64,000 nucleotides of DNA from Rhizomys pruinosus (Eukaryota; Chordata; Mammalia; Rodentia; Spalacidae): NCBI GenBank assembly GCA_009823505.1, contig VZQC01006589.1, positions 2,747,020 through 2,811,019 of the forward strand, written 5' to 3'. Position numbers and translations under genes: made by a program. Below the pieces are notes generated by a model that was not told where the DNA came from, did no database searches, and saw only the letters and a list, made by a program, of their open reading frames with translations. Positions 41,759-52,745 of this stretch are shown piece after piece (the stretch's first letter is position 1; each line of letters begins with the position of its first letter).

Positions 41759-41998
41759 TTATAGGCTGCTGCCAACTTTTTCTTCTATCACCTTCAGAGT
41801 TTGGAGTTTCACATTGAGGTCTTTAATCCATCTGGAGTTGACTTTTGCACAGGGTGAGAGGTAGGGGTTTAATTTCATTCTTCTACAAGTAGTGATCCAG
41901 TTTTGCCAACACCATTTGCTGAAGATGCTGTCTTTCCTCCATTGTGTCTTCTTGCCCCCCTTGTCAAATATGAGGTGGATGAAATTGTATGTGCTCAA
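41759..41998 (-). pseudogene. L1 ORF2 fragment
   Basis: About 80 open codons of L1 ORF2 between the reverse transcriptase and the C-terminal parts, with text such as HLIFDKGGK and TTCRRMKLNPYLSPC. It is separated from its neighbours by frameshifts or stops. Confidence 0.85.
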
Positions 41999-42146
41999 CT
42001 TTGGATCTTCAGTTTTTTTCTATTGGTCAATAGGTCTGTTTTTGTGCCAGTACCAAGCTGTTTTTATGACTATAGCCCTGTAGTATAGTTTGAAATCTGG
42101 TATAGAGATCCCCCTGTACTGGTCTTTTCACTCAGGGTTGCTTTGG

Positions 42147-42731
42147 CTATTCAGGGTATTTTGTTTTTCCAAATGAAATTAAGGACATTTTTTCCAAGCC
42201 TGTGAAGAAACTCCTGGAGATTTTAATTGGGATTGCATTAAATCTATACAAGAATTTGGGTAGAATGGACATTTTTACTATATTAATTTTCCCAATCCTT
42301 GAGCATGGGAGGTTTTTCCATCTTCTGATGTCTTCAATTTCCTTCTTCAGGGGTTTAAAATTTTTGTCGTAGAGCTCTTTGGTGTCTTTGGTTAGGTTTG
42401 TTCCTAGGTATTTTATTGTTTTTGAAGTTATTGTAAGTGGGAAGGTCTCTTTGAATTCCTTCTTCAGTTGCTTGTTGTTGGTGTAAAGAAAGGCTACTGG
42501 TTTTTCTAGGTTACTTTTGTATCCTGCCACTTTGCTGAAGCTCTTAATCATTTCTAGGAGTTTTCTGGTGGAGTTTTTAGCATCCCTTAAGTAAACAATC
42601 ATATCATCAGCAAAAAGGAATAGCTTGACTTCCTCTTTTCCAATTAGAACTCCTTTAATTTCCTTTTCTTGCCTTATTGCCCTAGCAAGTGTTTCAAGCA
42701 CTATATTGAAGAGGAGTGGTGAAAGGGGCAC
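42147..42731 (-). pseudogene. L1 reverse transcriptase fragment (palm)
   Basis: About 194 open codons. They include the FADD catalytic motif (codons at 42603-42614) and upstream PLSPLLFN. The preceding part of the palm, with [14 protein letters not shown], is in another frame at 42694-42927, so a frameshift lies near 42720-42735. The enzyme cannot be made. Confidence 0.93.
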
Positions 42732-42927
42732 CTTGCCAAGTTCCTACCTTTAAAGGGAGTGCTTCTGTCCTCTCCCCATTTAGGATGATATTGGCTATGG
42801 GTTTCCTGTATATGGCTTTGATTACATTGAGGAATGATCCCTCCAATCCAATTCCCTCTAGGACTTTAAGCATGAAGGGATGCTGGATTTTATCAAAGGC
42901 TTTTTCTGCATCAATTGAGATGATCAT
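42694..42927 (-). pseudogene. L1 reverse transcriptase fragment (fingers/palm)
   Basis: About 78 codons with the [12 protein letters not shown] motif A region and [15 protein letters not shown]. It is cut off upstream by the B2/B3 insertion and shifted downstream relative to the FADD segment. Confidence 0.92.
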
Positions 42928-42936
42928 GTGGTTTTT

Positions 42937-43169
42937 TGTTGTTTTTTTTCTAATTTTTATTTATTTTTTATGTGTATGAATGTATTGTCCGCATGCAGGT
43001 CTGTGCAGCCATGTCGTGCAATGCCACGGAGGTCAGAAGAGGGTGTCGGATTCCCCTGGAACTGGAGTCAAAGATGGTTTTCAGCCGCCGTGTGGGTGCT
43101 GGGGATCGAACCTGGGTCCTCTGCAAGAGCAGTCTGCGCTTTTAACCACTAGGCCACTCTCCAGCCCCA
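42937..43169 (-). mobile_element. B2/B3 SINE inside the L1
   Basis: Antisense full-length copy without the duplication. Target repeats atcatgtggttttt (42923-42936) and atcgtgtggttttt (43170-43183) differ by one base. Confidence 0.95.
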
Positions 43170-43295
43170 ATCGTGTGGTTTTTGTCTTTCAGTCCATTTA
43201 TATGTTTGATGATATTTATTGATTTTCATATGTTGAACCATCCCTGCATCTCTGGTATGAATCCAACTTGGTCATGATGGATGATCTTCTTGATG

Positions 43296-43355
43296 TGGGT
43301 GTGGCAGCACTACTACACACATGATGCTACATCCCTGCCTTAGATAACTCCCATT
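43296..43355. other. Unassigned junction
   Basis: About 60 bases follow the 5' end of the L1 and belong to no recognised repeat. Confidence 0.35.
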
Positions 43356-43521
43356 TTTTTATTTGTTTTTGGTCTTTTTTGGAACAGGGTCTCCCCATAG
43401 CTCTGGTCTTGTCCTAGGAACTCACTCTGTAGACGAGCTGGCCTTGAACTCAAGAGAGCTGCATCTTGCTTCTGCCTCCCAAGTGCTAGGACTACAAGGT
43501 GTGTGCCCACCACGTCCAGCT
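43356..43521 (-). mobile_element. B1 SINE, diverged
   Basis: Antisense, with small insertions (ctctggtcttgtcctaggaactc). Confidence 0.85.
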
Positions 43522-43978
43522 TCTGATAACACTTTTAAACAAACTTGGAAATAGTATCCTCTGAGAAGTAAAACATTAAATATGTTCCTTTTTCTTAATA
43601 CTAAAAGGAAGGAAATAAGAAAAAAAAAAAAAAAAAAACACCATCCTAGGTCCCTCTCCATTTCACAGAAAGGCTTTCTGTAGCAACCTAACCACTCAAA
43701 TCTGCAGCATCTTTTTTACTTCAATTTCTCAGAAACCAGTTTGAGAATTTAGACCCTTTGCATTTAGCTAATGTGACTCGTGCTGACTGCACACACACTT
43801 CCTGGGAGTAGACCAAAATGAAACCTGCTGAAGAGAATCTGTTGTCAGTAGGAACTCAGGATGACTGATGAGGGAAAACCCATCATCTTTTTGTGTGGTT
43901 TCCTCATTTTAACTCCTGGAGAATTCAAATCTCTCGCCTCCCTATACTTCATCTTCTCCATGTGTCTAAATAAGCACA

Positions 43979-44012
<34 letters not shown>

Positions 44013-44096
44013 AGAGGTATGTAGAACTTGTGAATCTCTTGTCTCCCAATTGGGGTAAAAAAAAAAAAAAAGAAAACACTGAAAACAAGTAAAACG
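43522..44096. other. Unassigned with A-runs
   Basis: A runs lie at 43620-43638, 43981-44011 and 44056-44070. The 31-base run at 43981 may be a retroposon tail, but no body is recognisable. The rest is unassigned. Confidence 0.35.
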
Positions 44097-44218
44097 GCAA
44101 GGCATGGTGGCAAATACCTTTGATCCCAGCACTCAGAAGGCAGAGGTAGGTAGATTGCTATGACGATTGAAAGACTATAACCTGGTCTCAAAAGAGGTTT
44201 CCAGGCCAACTTAAACAT
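44097..44218 (+). mobile_element. B1-like SINE, old
   Basis: gcaaggcatggtggcaaatacctttgatcccagcactcag marks the 5' half. The 3' half is disrupted. Confidence 0.75.
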
Positions 44219-44504
44219 CCCTGATCCACGCAAACAATTAAATTGGAACAGATACAAGTGAATTTATTGCTGATATTATTTTTTATGCCATTCCGAACTT
44301 CCAAATATTTCTAAATATTATTTAACATTCGCATGCTCTCCTGCTATTGAAACTGTGACTTGATCGATCTCCATTCAGCTGGCAATGTAGTAACTTTTAG
44401 TAATTCTGACTTCCTCCTAGGCATAGTGATGGATGTAAAAGTTCAATGGTAAGTAAACTAAACAGCTATTGTCCTTATGGGGATTTTCAAAATATCTTTT
44501 TCCC
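44219..44504. other. Unassigned sequence
   Basis: Nothing recognised. Confidence 0.35.
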
Positions 44505-44505
44505 C

Positions 44506-44650
44506 CCTTTGGTCTTTTTGAAATGGTCTCCCTGTAGCTCAGAAGGCCTGGAACTTACTATGTAGACCAGGCTGGCCTTGAAGTAACAGATATCCACCTG
44601 CCTCTGCCTCCTGAGTGCTGGGATTAAAGGTGTGTGCCACCAGGCCCAGC
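44506..44650 (-). mobile_element. B1 SINE
   Basis: Antisense copy flanked by tcaaaatatctt at about 44487 and 44652. Confidence 0.93.
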
Positions 44651-44780
44651 TCAAAATATCTTATAAATTGATATTAACCTGCCAGGGTTCTATGCCATAC
44701 CATAAGTGCGATCACATAAGCATCTTCCAAAATCAGAACCATTTGTTTGGTACCAAGGGGAGTATATAAGAACCGTCTTT

Positions 44781-44924
44781 GCGTGGTGGCGCACGCCTTT
44801 AATCCTAGCACTTGGGAGGCAGAGGCAGGCAGATCTTTGTGAGTTCAAGGCCAGCCTGGTCTACAGAGTGAGTTCCAGGACAGCTGGGGCTACAGGGAGA
44901 CCGTCTCGAAAAGACCAAAAAAAA
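44781..44924 (+). mobile_element. B1 SINE, 5' truncated
   Basis: Starts at gcgtggtggcgcacg. The repeat aagaaccgtcttt on each side (about 44769 and 44925) is its target duplication within a B2/B3 fragment. Confidence 0.94.
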
Positions 44925-45065
44925 GAACCGTCTTTAACTCCAGTTCCAGGAGAATCCAACACCCTCTTCTGACCTCCGTGGCATTGCACGACAACAGGTG
45001 CATCAACCTACATGCAGACAGTACATTCATATACATAAAAAATAATAAATAAATAAATTTTTTAA
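44925..45065 (+). mobile_element. B2/B3 SINE, 3' half
   Basis: Starts at aagaaccgtctttaactccag and ends in AAAT repeats. It was inserted as a truncated copy and then received the B1 near its 5' end. Confidence 0.9.
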
Positions 45066-45078
45066 AAAGTAGAAAGGG

Positions 45079-45224
45079 CCGGGCATGGTGGCGCACGCCT
45101 TTAATCCTAGCACTTGGGAGGCAGAGGCAGGCGGATCTTTGTGAGTTCAAGGCCAGCCTGGTCTACAGAGTGAGTTCCAGGACAGCTGGGGCTACAGGGA
45201 GACCCTGTCTCAAAAAGGCAAAAA

Positions 45225-45258
<34 letters not shown>
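45079..45258 (+). mobile_element. B1 SINE with (AAAT)n tail
   Basis: Full-length copy. The tail has grown into AAAT repeats at about 45222-45258. Flanked by agtagaaaggg and atagaaaggg. Confidence 0.95.
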
Positions 45259-45260
<2 letters not shown>

Positions 45261-45415
45261 AGAAAGGGAGATGGCTCAAAGGTAAAAGCATTTTTTGGTT
45301 AGGCAAAATGACCTGAGTACAATCCCTGAGATCTCACGGTGGGTGAAAAGAGATGTCTGAAAGTTATCCCCTGACCTCTACACAGACACACTAAATAAAA
45401 TAAAAATTATTTTAA
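45259..45415 (+). mobile_element. B2-superfamily SINE, diverged
   Basis: agatggctcaaaggtaaaagc is followed by tgacctgagtacaatccctgag and ccctgacctctacac. Confidence 0.7.
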
Positions 45416-45528
45416 AAATTAATGTGGAAGAAAGTAATTGAGGAGGACGTCCCAACATTAAGCTCTGGATTCCACAAGTCCCCACATAGGCACACATACA
45501 TGCAAGTGTGCACCCACACACAGGAGGA

Positions 45529-45604
45529 GAGAAAGAGAGAGAGAGAGAGAGACAGAGAGAGAGAGGCAGAGAGAGAGAGAGAGAGACAGAGAGAGAGAGA
45601 GAGA
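45529..45604. repeat. (GA)n/(GACA)n microsatellite
   Basis: Imperfect GA repeats interrupted by GACA and GGCA. Confidence 0.93.
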
Positions 45605-45712
45605 CCCAGTGTTTCATGTTGGAATTTTTCTCTTTTTAATTTTGATTCTGTTTTTCTGGTCCATCGATGAGCCACAAAATAAAATAATCTCCAAGTTAAA
45701 AAAGGACTCTTG

Positions 45713-45933
45713 GGGGCTGGAGGGCTGGACAGATGGCTCAGTGGTTAAGAGCACCAACTGCTCTTGCAGAGGACCTGGGTTCGATTCCCAGCACCCACAT
45801 GGTGGCTAGAACCATCTTTAACTCCAGTTTCAGAGGGATCTGACGCCCTCTTCTGACCTCTGCGGCATTGCGGGACACAGGCGCACCAACCTACATGCAG
45901 ACAGTACACTCATACACATTAAAAAAAAAAAAA
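45713..45933 (+). mobile_element. B2/B3 SINE
   Basis: The head is partly doubled (gggggctggagggctggacagatgg). No 17-bp duplication. Flanked by aaaaaaggactctt on both sides. Confidence 0.95.
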
Positions 45934-46019
45934 GGACTCTTAAACTCCACCTTCATCTAATTCATCCATCACTATCGCCATAATGCAATAGGGAATGAAA
46001 ACAGATCTCTAAAGATATT

Positions 46020-46240
46020 TTTAAGATTTTATTTATTTTTATTTTATATGTATATGAGTGCTTGTATGTAAGTGTTCCATGTGTGTGCCTGGCGCTCATG
46101 GAGGTCAGAAAAGGCCATCAAATGCCCTAGAGCTGGAGTTATTGATGGCTGTTAGCCACCATGTGGATGCTGGGAATCAAACCTGGGTCCTCTGTAAGAG
46201 CAGCAAGTGCTCTTACCCACTGGGCCCTCTCTCCAGCCCC
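46020..46240 (-). mobile_element. B2/B3 SINE
   Basis: Antisense copy ending ctgggccctctctccagcccc. Confidence 0.92.
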
Positions 46241-46272
46241 AGAAAACAGCTATTTTTAAAAATTAATTAACA

Positions 46273-46757
46273 CATGGAGTTCTATGCAGCAGTAAAGAAA
46301 GACGACATCATGAGCTTTGCAGGAAAATGGCTGGAGCTAGAGGACATCATGCTGAGTGAAGTAACACAGTCCCAGAAAAACAAATGATGAATGGTATCCC
46401 TCATCTGTGGATGCTAGTGCCAATTACCTAGTTGTAAGTATTTCTTGTTGCTTATATGCCCCCTGCAGCTTTTGTCCAAAGCAGTTGGGCGTGCTGCATA
46501 TTGGAAACAAACAAACAACAACAACAAACAACGAAGGGACATGCATATCAGAAGAACTGACTGAAAACAGCGAACTTCTGGCTCAAAACAGTACTTACTC
46601 ACTTCTTCATGGAGAAATTGAGAAGGCTGAGAAAGAGATGAAAAGCATGTTTGGCAGAGGCATAGCTCTGGTGGAACGCGGTGGCCGCATGATGGAGGGG
46701 GAACATGGGTCCTGTACGATTTTGTCTTAAAAAAAATAAAATAAATTATATGGAAAA
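46273..46757 (+). mobile_element. LINE-1, severely 5' truncated
   Basis: Holds only the last ~40 codons of ORF2 (from tggagttctatgcagcagta), the 3' UTR and an A-rich tail. Direct repeats aattaatt(g)aacacat flank it (about 46260 and 46750). A 107-codon frame is an accident of 3' UTR sequence. Confidence 0.88.
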
Positions 46758-47225
46758 AATTAATTGAACACATAAGGAGAATAGGGATGTCAATGCACTT
46801 GTATTCATGACGAAGTCACGACCTACAACTATTCCTACTGGTATGGATTTTTGCTTTTTTTCTCCCGTCTCGACAACAGGGACACTCGGTCATGACAATG
46901 CTCCTTGCTACGATGAAGCGGCGGCTCCGGAAGCACTGAAGACCCTGCGCTTGCTGGGGCTTGCTGCCCCCTCCACGATATCGTTCACCTTATTGACAGC
47001 AGCTAGACTCCTGGTCACCGCAAGCGTTGATTTCCTGTGTTGATTTATTCTTGGAAATCCCTTTCCAATTCCCCTTAGTGCTCACTATTGCTCCTTCCGT
47101 GCCTCACCAGAGCAGAAGTGGCTGACCAAATCTCTCCCAAGCCGTCGCACGAGCAGACTTCTTTCATGAGAGAAATAACTGAGAAACGAAAAAGCAACCA
47201 GGTCTTTTCATATTTTTCGCCCAAA
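46758..47225. other. Unassigned CpG-richer sequence
   Basis: Contains more CpGs than its surroundings (acgatgaagcggcggctccgg). A 78-codon frame at 46807-47043 has a hydrophobic end but no known family. No promoter or splice signals were recognised. Confidence 0.35.
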
Positions 47226-47230
47226 GTAAG

Positions 47231-47738
47231 TGGTCTAGGTTGTCTTTCCATTGCTGTGACAGAACACTCTTTGACCCCAACAAAAAAAACTTGGGGGCGA
47301 CGAAAGGGTTCATGTTCAGCTACCAATCTCAAGGGAGAAAATAAGGGAAAGAAAAGGATAAAGGAAAGAAAGAAGAAGACACCACTGGGAGAGGGTCATT
47401 CATGCTACATGGTACCAGCCTCATATCAGGAGAGCCAAGGCAGGAACTCGGCAGGAACCTGGAGGCAAGGGACGCTGAAGCACAGGCCATGGCAGGAATG
47501 CTGTTCACTTGGCTTGCTTCAGTGCTCACCTTGCCTTACTTATACGGTACACAACTAATCGGATGCCCACAGGGTGGCAACCACCCATAAGTGGCTGGGC
47601 ACCTCCCACATTGCTCAAAATCAAGACCAAATACTCCCACAGTGTGGCCACAAGGCCAGTCCAATCGAGCCAATTCACCCAATTGAGGTTGGCCCCTCAA
47701 CCCAGGTGTGTTCAAGTTGACACAAAAGTATCCGCACA
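47231..47738 (-). repeat. 3' LTR of the MaLR element
   Basis: A 508-bp LTR with TG...CA ends. It is about 70 bases longer than its partner because of a purine-rich insertion around 47335-47400. Confidence 0.83.
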
Positions 47739-49078
47739 ATTGACCCCTTGTCATTGGACACCACACAAACAACATCACTATTAAACCACCACCTTTCCAG
47801 TGTCCGATTGTAAAATCCATCCCAAGAGTATGATGTTAACATTAATCACACACCTAAGACAGTCACAACCGTAAAAGCCCCACAGTCCTTTAAAAATGCA
47901 AAACACTTAAAAGTTTCACAGTCTGATTAAAGCTCTTAACTGTGGGCTGCTGTAAAGATCCAAAACAAAAGTACTGTCTTATTTCAAAGGGAAAGAACAG
48001 GCCAACACTCAAAAATATAAAAACTAAAGTCAGCGCAAAGTAGCTCAAGGCTGTGAGACACCTGGGATTCACTCACATATTCTGGGCTCCAATAGGCTTT
48101 GGCAGCTCCCTTCTCTGACTCTGCCTCTGGCATCTGCCTCTGGCGACACACAGCTCATCTCAAAGGCCCAGGCGACTCCATTACACACCTACCTGCCCAC
48201 TGCTCTTGGTGAGTCGTCCCAGGTCCTGGTATCTCCAATAAGCTGGGTCGCTCACTGAAACTGAAAGCAGCCACCTTCACCATGGTCTCTCTGACCTCTC
48301 CTGGTGCAAAGCCCAGCTCTCTCCATGACCCCTGCAATCCCTGGGGTCTCCACAGCAAACTGAGTTGCACTTCTCCACCAATGGTCTTTCCCTCTGACTT
48401 CACAGTGCCAAGCCTCACCTCTCTCTGTGACCCCTCAAATATCAACACAGAACATATAGAATGACCTTACACAATTACCAAGTTTCTCTACTTCTGTCTT
48501 GAGAATTGGAGGATCAGGCTAGGCCCCTTCGGAAGCACAGCTTCATGTGTGCTCCCCTGCTAGAGAAAATTCTTTCCCAGAAGATTTCACCACAGTGATG
48601 CTGGTCTGCTTGTTACTACGTACAGCTGATTTTTCAAGCCCCAGCTAACAAGCGATCAATTTGTCCCGTACAACAATAAAATTCACTTCAGAGTTCTGGT
48701 CTCTTGTTTACTACAGCATTTTCAGCCCCAGCTAACCAGAACCCACAGATTACACAATCCTGATGATCTATGTTCCCCTTTGAACTAGATGTCCCAGACT
48801 GATGTGTGGTGTCTTTGATCTATGGGTTTCATAAGGTGGTATTACTACATATGATTCATAGAGCAGTTGAGAGTGCTTTGTAGCATAACTTGTAACATTA
48901 TGTGGATGTGTGTGTTGTCTTTTGTGTCTAATGTCTGCTGCATGTGTATGCTGTTTGTGTGTGTGTGCCGCGCGTCGTGTGCGACACGTGCACTGACGTA
49001 CGTGAGTGTTGTCCCTGTGTTGCTTTCATGTGGAATCCAGAGCAGGGCCTCAGGTGTCTCAGTTGATCATTCTTCCCT

Positions 49079-49516
49079 GTTCTATTTGTCTGTCGCTTGC
49101 TGTGACAAAAACATCTGCACCAAGCAGACCAAGCTGTGGGCGCCGAAAAAGGGTTTATATCTCGAGCGTTACATCTCCCGAGTCAACAGTTCATCACTCA
49201 TGGAGAAGCACGCACAGCAGGGAACTCCAGAGGGCAGGAACCTGGAGGGCAGGAGCCGAGAGCCATCAGGCCATGGAGGAAAGCTGTCACTATGGTTGCT
49301 CCGAGCCCATGAGCTGCTCTTATACAAAAATAACAACACATGCCCAGGGTGGGCACCACCCATAATGGGCTGGGCCTCCCACATTGCCAACAATCAAGAC
49401 AATACCTGCCACACGATTTGGCCACAGCCATGTTCATGGGCCAAATTTCCCCAGTATTGAGCTCCCGTCAACCCAGGGGTGTCAGGTAAGGTTGACACTA
49501 AAGCGTATCCAGCACA
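49079..49516 (-). repeat. 5' LTR of the MaLR element
   Basis: A 438-bp LTR from tgttctatttg to agcaca. It carries many small indels relative to the other LTRs in the window. Confidence 0.83.
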
Positions 49517-49659
49517 GTAAGATTTTCAGTTGTTTTTAACTAAATATTTATTTTCTAATAAGAGAAGGAAGAAGCGTCTTTAAGATTCTTTCTGCATTCC
49601 TTTGACTGCTATATATTAGCTAAAGAGACTCATACACACATATCCTTCATCCACTATAC

Positions 49660-49903
49660 CAAAGCTTTAAGATTTTTTTAAATATATGTTTGTGTCTATG
49701 TGTATGTTTATGACGGCGGCATAGTGCATATGTGTGTGTAGGTCCCATATTGATAGGCCATTAGAAGAGGCATCAGAATCTCCTAGAGCTGGAGTTACAG
49801 GGGATTGTGAGTAAAGCCTGACATGGAAACTGGAAACTTTAATTCAGGTCTTCTTATAAGCGCAACAAGCACTCGTCATCACCTGCTGAGCATCTCTCTG
49901 GCC
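49660..49903 (-). mobile_element. B2-superfamily SINE, diverged
   Basis: Antisense copy with cctagagctggagttacag and the end gagcatctctctggcccc. It is unusually indel-rich. Confidence 0.8.
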
Positions 49904-49911
49904 CCATATTT

Positions 49912-50083
49912 CTTTTTTTTTTTTTTTTTTTTTTTTTTTGGTCTTTTCGAGACAAGGTCTCCCTGTAGCCCCAGCTGTCCTGGAACTCACTCTGTAGACC
50001 AGGCTGGCCTTGAACTCACAAAGATCCGCCTGCCTCTGCCTCCCAAGTGCTAAGATTAAAGGCGTGCGCCACCACGCCCGGCT
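49912..50083 (-). mobile_element. B1 SINE, young
   Basis: Antisense full-length copy with a T run of about 26 bases. Flanked by catatttctttt. Confidence 0.96.
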
Positions 50084-50114
50084 TCATATTTCTTTTTTAA
50101 AATTATTTGTCTTT

Positions 50115-50314
50115 TAAAGATTATTTTATTAATTATGTGTACATATGGGGGTAGGGTGTGCACATGAGTATAGTACCTGCAGAGGCCAGAAGAGGGTGTG
50201 GGGTCCCCAAGAGCTGGAGTTACAGTTATGTGCCAACCCATGTGGGTGCTGGGAATTGAACTCAGATTCTCTGCAAGAGCAGTACTCTTAACTGTTGAGC
50301 CTTCTCTGCAGCCC
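50115..50314 (-). mobile_element. B2/B3 SINE, diverged
   Basis: Antisense copy ending gagccttctctgcagccc. Confidence 0.88.
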
Positions 50315-50454
50315 TAAAAGGGACTTATGGTTCCTTAGTCTGGGAAGCATGCAGACTCAGTGTCCACTGAAGATGTGCTTCCTGGTTGATAGACCTGCTT
50401 TTTGAAGTTCTCTCCCGTGACAAGGGAGGCACAGGGGAACTTTCAGAGTCTTTT

Positions 50455-50602
50455 TGTGTGTGTGTGTGTTTTTGAGACAGGGTCTCCCTTTAGTCCCAGC
50501 TGGCCTGGAGCTCACTATGTAGACCACGCTGGCCTTGAACTCACAGAGATCCGCCTGCCTCCCAAGTGCTGGGACTAAAGGCATGGACCACCACACCCGG
50601 CT
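50455..50602 (-). mobile_element. B1 SINE
   Basis: Antisense copy with a GT-repeat lead and a short deletion in the middle (cgcctgcctcccaagtg). Confidence 0.92.
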
Positions 50603-50880
50603 TTCAGGTTTTTTTACAGGGCCAAAATTTCATTCCTGAATGTTCTGACTTTATAATCTAATTAGTGTACAGAGAGCCTGCCTCAAACTCTCTCACATTC
50701 AAGAAGCAAGTCCCCAACACAAGGATTTATTCTGATTTTTCTAAAGTTTCCCTTACACGGGCTAAAGCTATTGAGGTGAAATTCCCTATTGGGCCACTGA
50801 ATTCCTGACAGGAACTCTTAGAAATAAGGATATTGATAACCACACGGAATTCTCTAGTTAATACATAAATATACATTCAA
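50603..50880. other. Unassigned sequence
   Basis: Nothing recognised. Confidence 0.35.
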
Positions 50881-50882
50881 CT

Positions 50883-51033
50883 TTTTTTTTTGGTTTTTTT
50901 GAGACAGGTTCTCCCTGTAGCCCCAGCTGCCTGAAACTCACTCTGTAGACCAGGCTAGCCTTGAACTCACAAAGATCCGCCTGCCTCTGCCTCCCGAGTG
51001 CTAGGATTAAAGGCATGTGCCACCACACCCGGC
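50883..51033 (-). mobile_element. B1 SINE
   Basis: Antisense copy flanked by tacattcaacttt. Confidence 0.95.
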
Positions 51034-51689
51034 TACATTCAACTTTCTAAATGAGAAATTTCTTAGCTTTTCTCCGGGGTTTAAAAAGCCCTCATGATTC
51101 AATCAAAATATCTTCTCAGAACAGAAACATCCTGTGTGTTCTCAGCCTTACCAAGCAGCAAACCTCAAAATCTGTCATTTTTTTTTTTCCCACCCTTGAA
51201 TGGAGAAATTTTGGCTTCCCATTTGTGTTTGTAAATTTCATGACAATCTCTCTGGGGAAATTCACAGAATAAAGAGGAATTGTTTGCCCTGGCAGAGAAC
51301 AGCTTCTCTACTAGACATGTCTTCAATGTGTTGTTTGCATTTCTTTCCTTACAGTTTCCTTTCCCATATGGAGAGAACATATTTTTCATGCAAACAAAAA
51401 TATGTTCATATCAATATTTGCTTGAGGTTTTGTCACAGCATCCCTTATTGGCATCTTCCTCACTGCTGTTCAGTAGCAGACGTCAGTATCTACACTGTCA
51501 GCAAATGCTCGGGGAATTTTTATTTATTTCAGCAAAATGGTTTTATTGAACTGTCAATAATTAATAGTGTGGTGGCCGTGTTCCTCCTTTTTTGCTCTCT
51601 TTCCCTCCTTCCCTCTTCAACAGATGGAGAGAGAGAGAGAGAGATCCTGAAAATTAAAAAAAACACCAGCAGTCTTTTTCTTTTGTTGT
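51034..51689. other. Unassigned sequence
   Basis: A 176-codon plus frame (51200-51730) has no recognisable domain and no coding context. I treat it as chance. Confidence 0.35.
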
Positions 51690-52045
51690 TTTTTTCCCCA
51701 TTTTCATGTGTGTGCATGTGGTGTATATGAGTGTATCCAGGTTTTTGCATATGTGTGGGTACATGTATAGGGGAGTGCACCTGCAAGTGGGACCCTGAGG
51801 TTGATCATCCTCAACGATCATCCTTCCACCTCATTCCTTGAGGCAGACCCTCAAAGTCAAACCCAGGGTTCAATGATATGGCTTTCCAGGGATCTCCTGT
51901 CTCTGCCTTCAGAAACTAAAATTATAGGTGGGCTACCAAACCTAATACCATGTCCACTAGCATTTACATGAATTCTAGGGGATCTTAACTCTTGCCCTCA
52001 AACTTGTATAGCAAGTACTTTAACCAATGAGCCACCTCAGCACTC
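51690..52045 (-). mobile_element. Old composite rodent repeat
   Basis: Same family as 11464-12024 and 39180-39545; ends aaccaatgagccacctcagc. Confidence 0.55.
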
Positions 52046-52055
52046 AGTTTCTTTC

Positions 52056-52069
52056 TTTTTTTTTATAAG

Positions 52070-52118
<49 letters not shown>

Positions 52119-52258
52119 GTGTATGGTTACTTGTGTGCAGGTGCCCAGAAATGCCAGAAGAAGGTGTAGGATCCCCTGGACCTGAAGATACAAGTGGTTA
52201 TGAGTTACCTGATGTGGATACTGGGAATCGAACAGCAAGCACCCTTAGCTAAGAGCCC
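52056..52258 (-). mobile_element. B2-superfamily SINE with (GT)n
   Basis: GT repeats at 52073-52114 precede the body (gccagaagaaggtgtaggatcccctgg). Confidence 0.82.
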
Positions 52259-52261
52259 AAG

Positions 52262-52362
52262 TTCTTGGTTTCTTAAGACAAGGTCTTATTATGGATGCAT
52301 ATTAAGCTAGCATCAAACTCAAGATTCTCTGTCTCTGCCTTCTAAGTGCTGGGATGACAGAT
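52262..52362 (-). mobile_element. B1-like fragment, old
   Basis: ttaagacaaggtcttattatgg...gccttctaagtgctgggatgacag, antisense. Confidence 0.6.
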
Positions 52363-52374
52363 CACCTATCTCAA

Positions 52375-52490
52375 AAATTAATTAATTAATTAATTAATTG
52401 GACTGGGAAATAGCTTAGTTGATAAAGTGCTCACCTTGGAAACAGGAGAACCCAAGTTAAATCCCCAGAACCCATGTAAAAAGTCAGGTG
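52375..52490 (+). mobile_element. ID-like SINE after (ATTA)n
   Basis: An ATTA repeat (52375-52399) is followed by gactgggaaatagcttagttgataaagtgctc and aatccccagaacccatgtaaaaag. Confidence 0.65.
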
Positions 52491-52493
52491 TGG

Positions 52494-52710
52494 GGCTGGA
52501 GAGATGGCCTAGTGGTTAAGAGTGCCAACTGCTCTTGCAGAGGACCCGGGTTCGAACCCCAGCATCCACATGGCAGCTGAGAACCATCTGTCCATAACTC
52601 TAATTCCAGGAGAACTCCAGTTCCAGGGGAATCGACGCCCTCTTCTGACATCCGTGGCATTGCACGACACGGGTGCACAAACCTACATGCAGACAGTACA
52701 TTCATACAAA

Positions 52711-52745
<35 letters not shown>

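Larger units (their letters stand above)
40330..43295 (-). mobile_element. LINE-1, 5' truncated, antisense
   Basis: Minus-strand L1 covering the reverse transcriptase to the end of ORF2. The 5' break near 43295 lies within the HDQVGFIP-like motif region of ORF2. A MaLR retrocopy (41177-41690) and a B2/B3 (42937-43169) are inserted. The 3' UTR is short or unrecognisable beyond about 40330. Confidence 0.93.
47231..49516 (-). mobile_element. Full-length non-coding MaLR element
   Basis: Two LTRs in the same orientation flank about 1.34 kb of internal sequence. Perfect 5-bp duplications gtaag lie at 47226-47230 and 49517-49521. The internal part resembles the antisense of MT/ORR1-type internal sequence and encodes no gag or pol that I can recognise, as usual for MaLRs, which depend on other elements for proteins. 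Confidence 0.87.

Noticed and set aside
46407..46730. 107-codon frame as a host gene
   Set aside because: It covers the end of L1 ORF2 and the L1 3' UTR, bounded by the element's target duplication.
51200..51730. 176-codon plus-strand frame
   Set aside because: The end runs into a GA repeat and a composite repeat. No known family.
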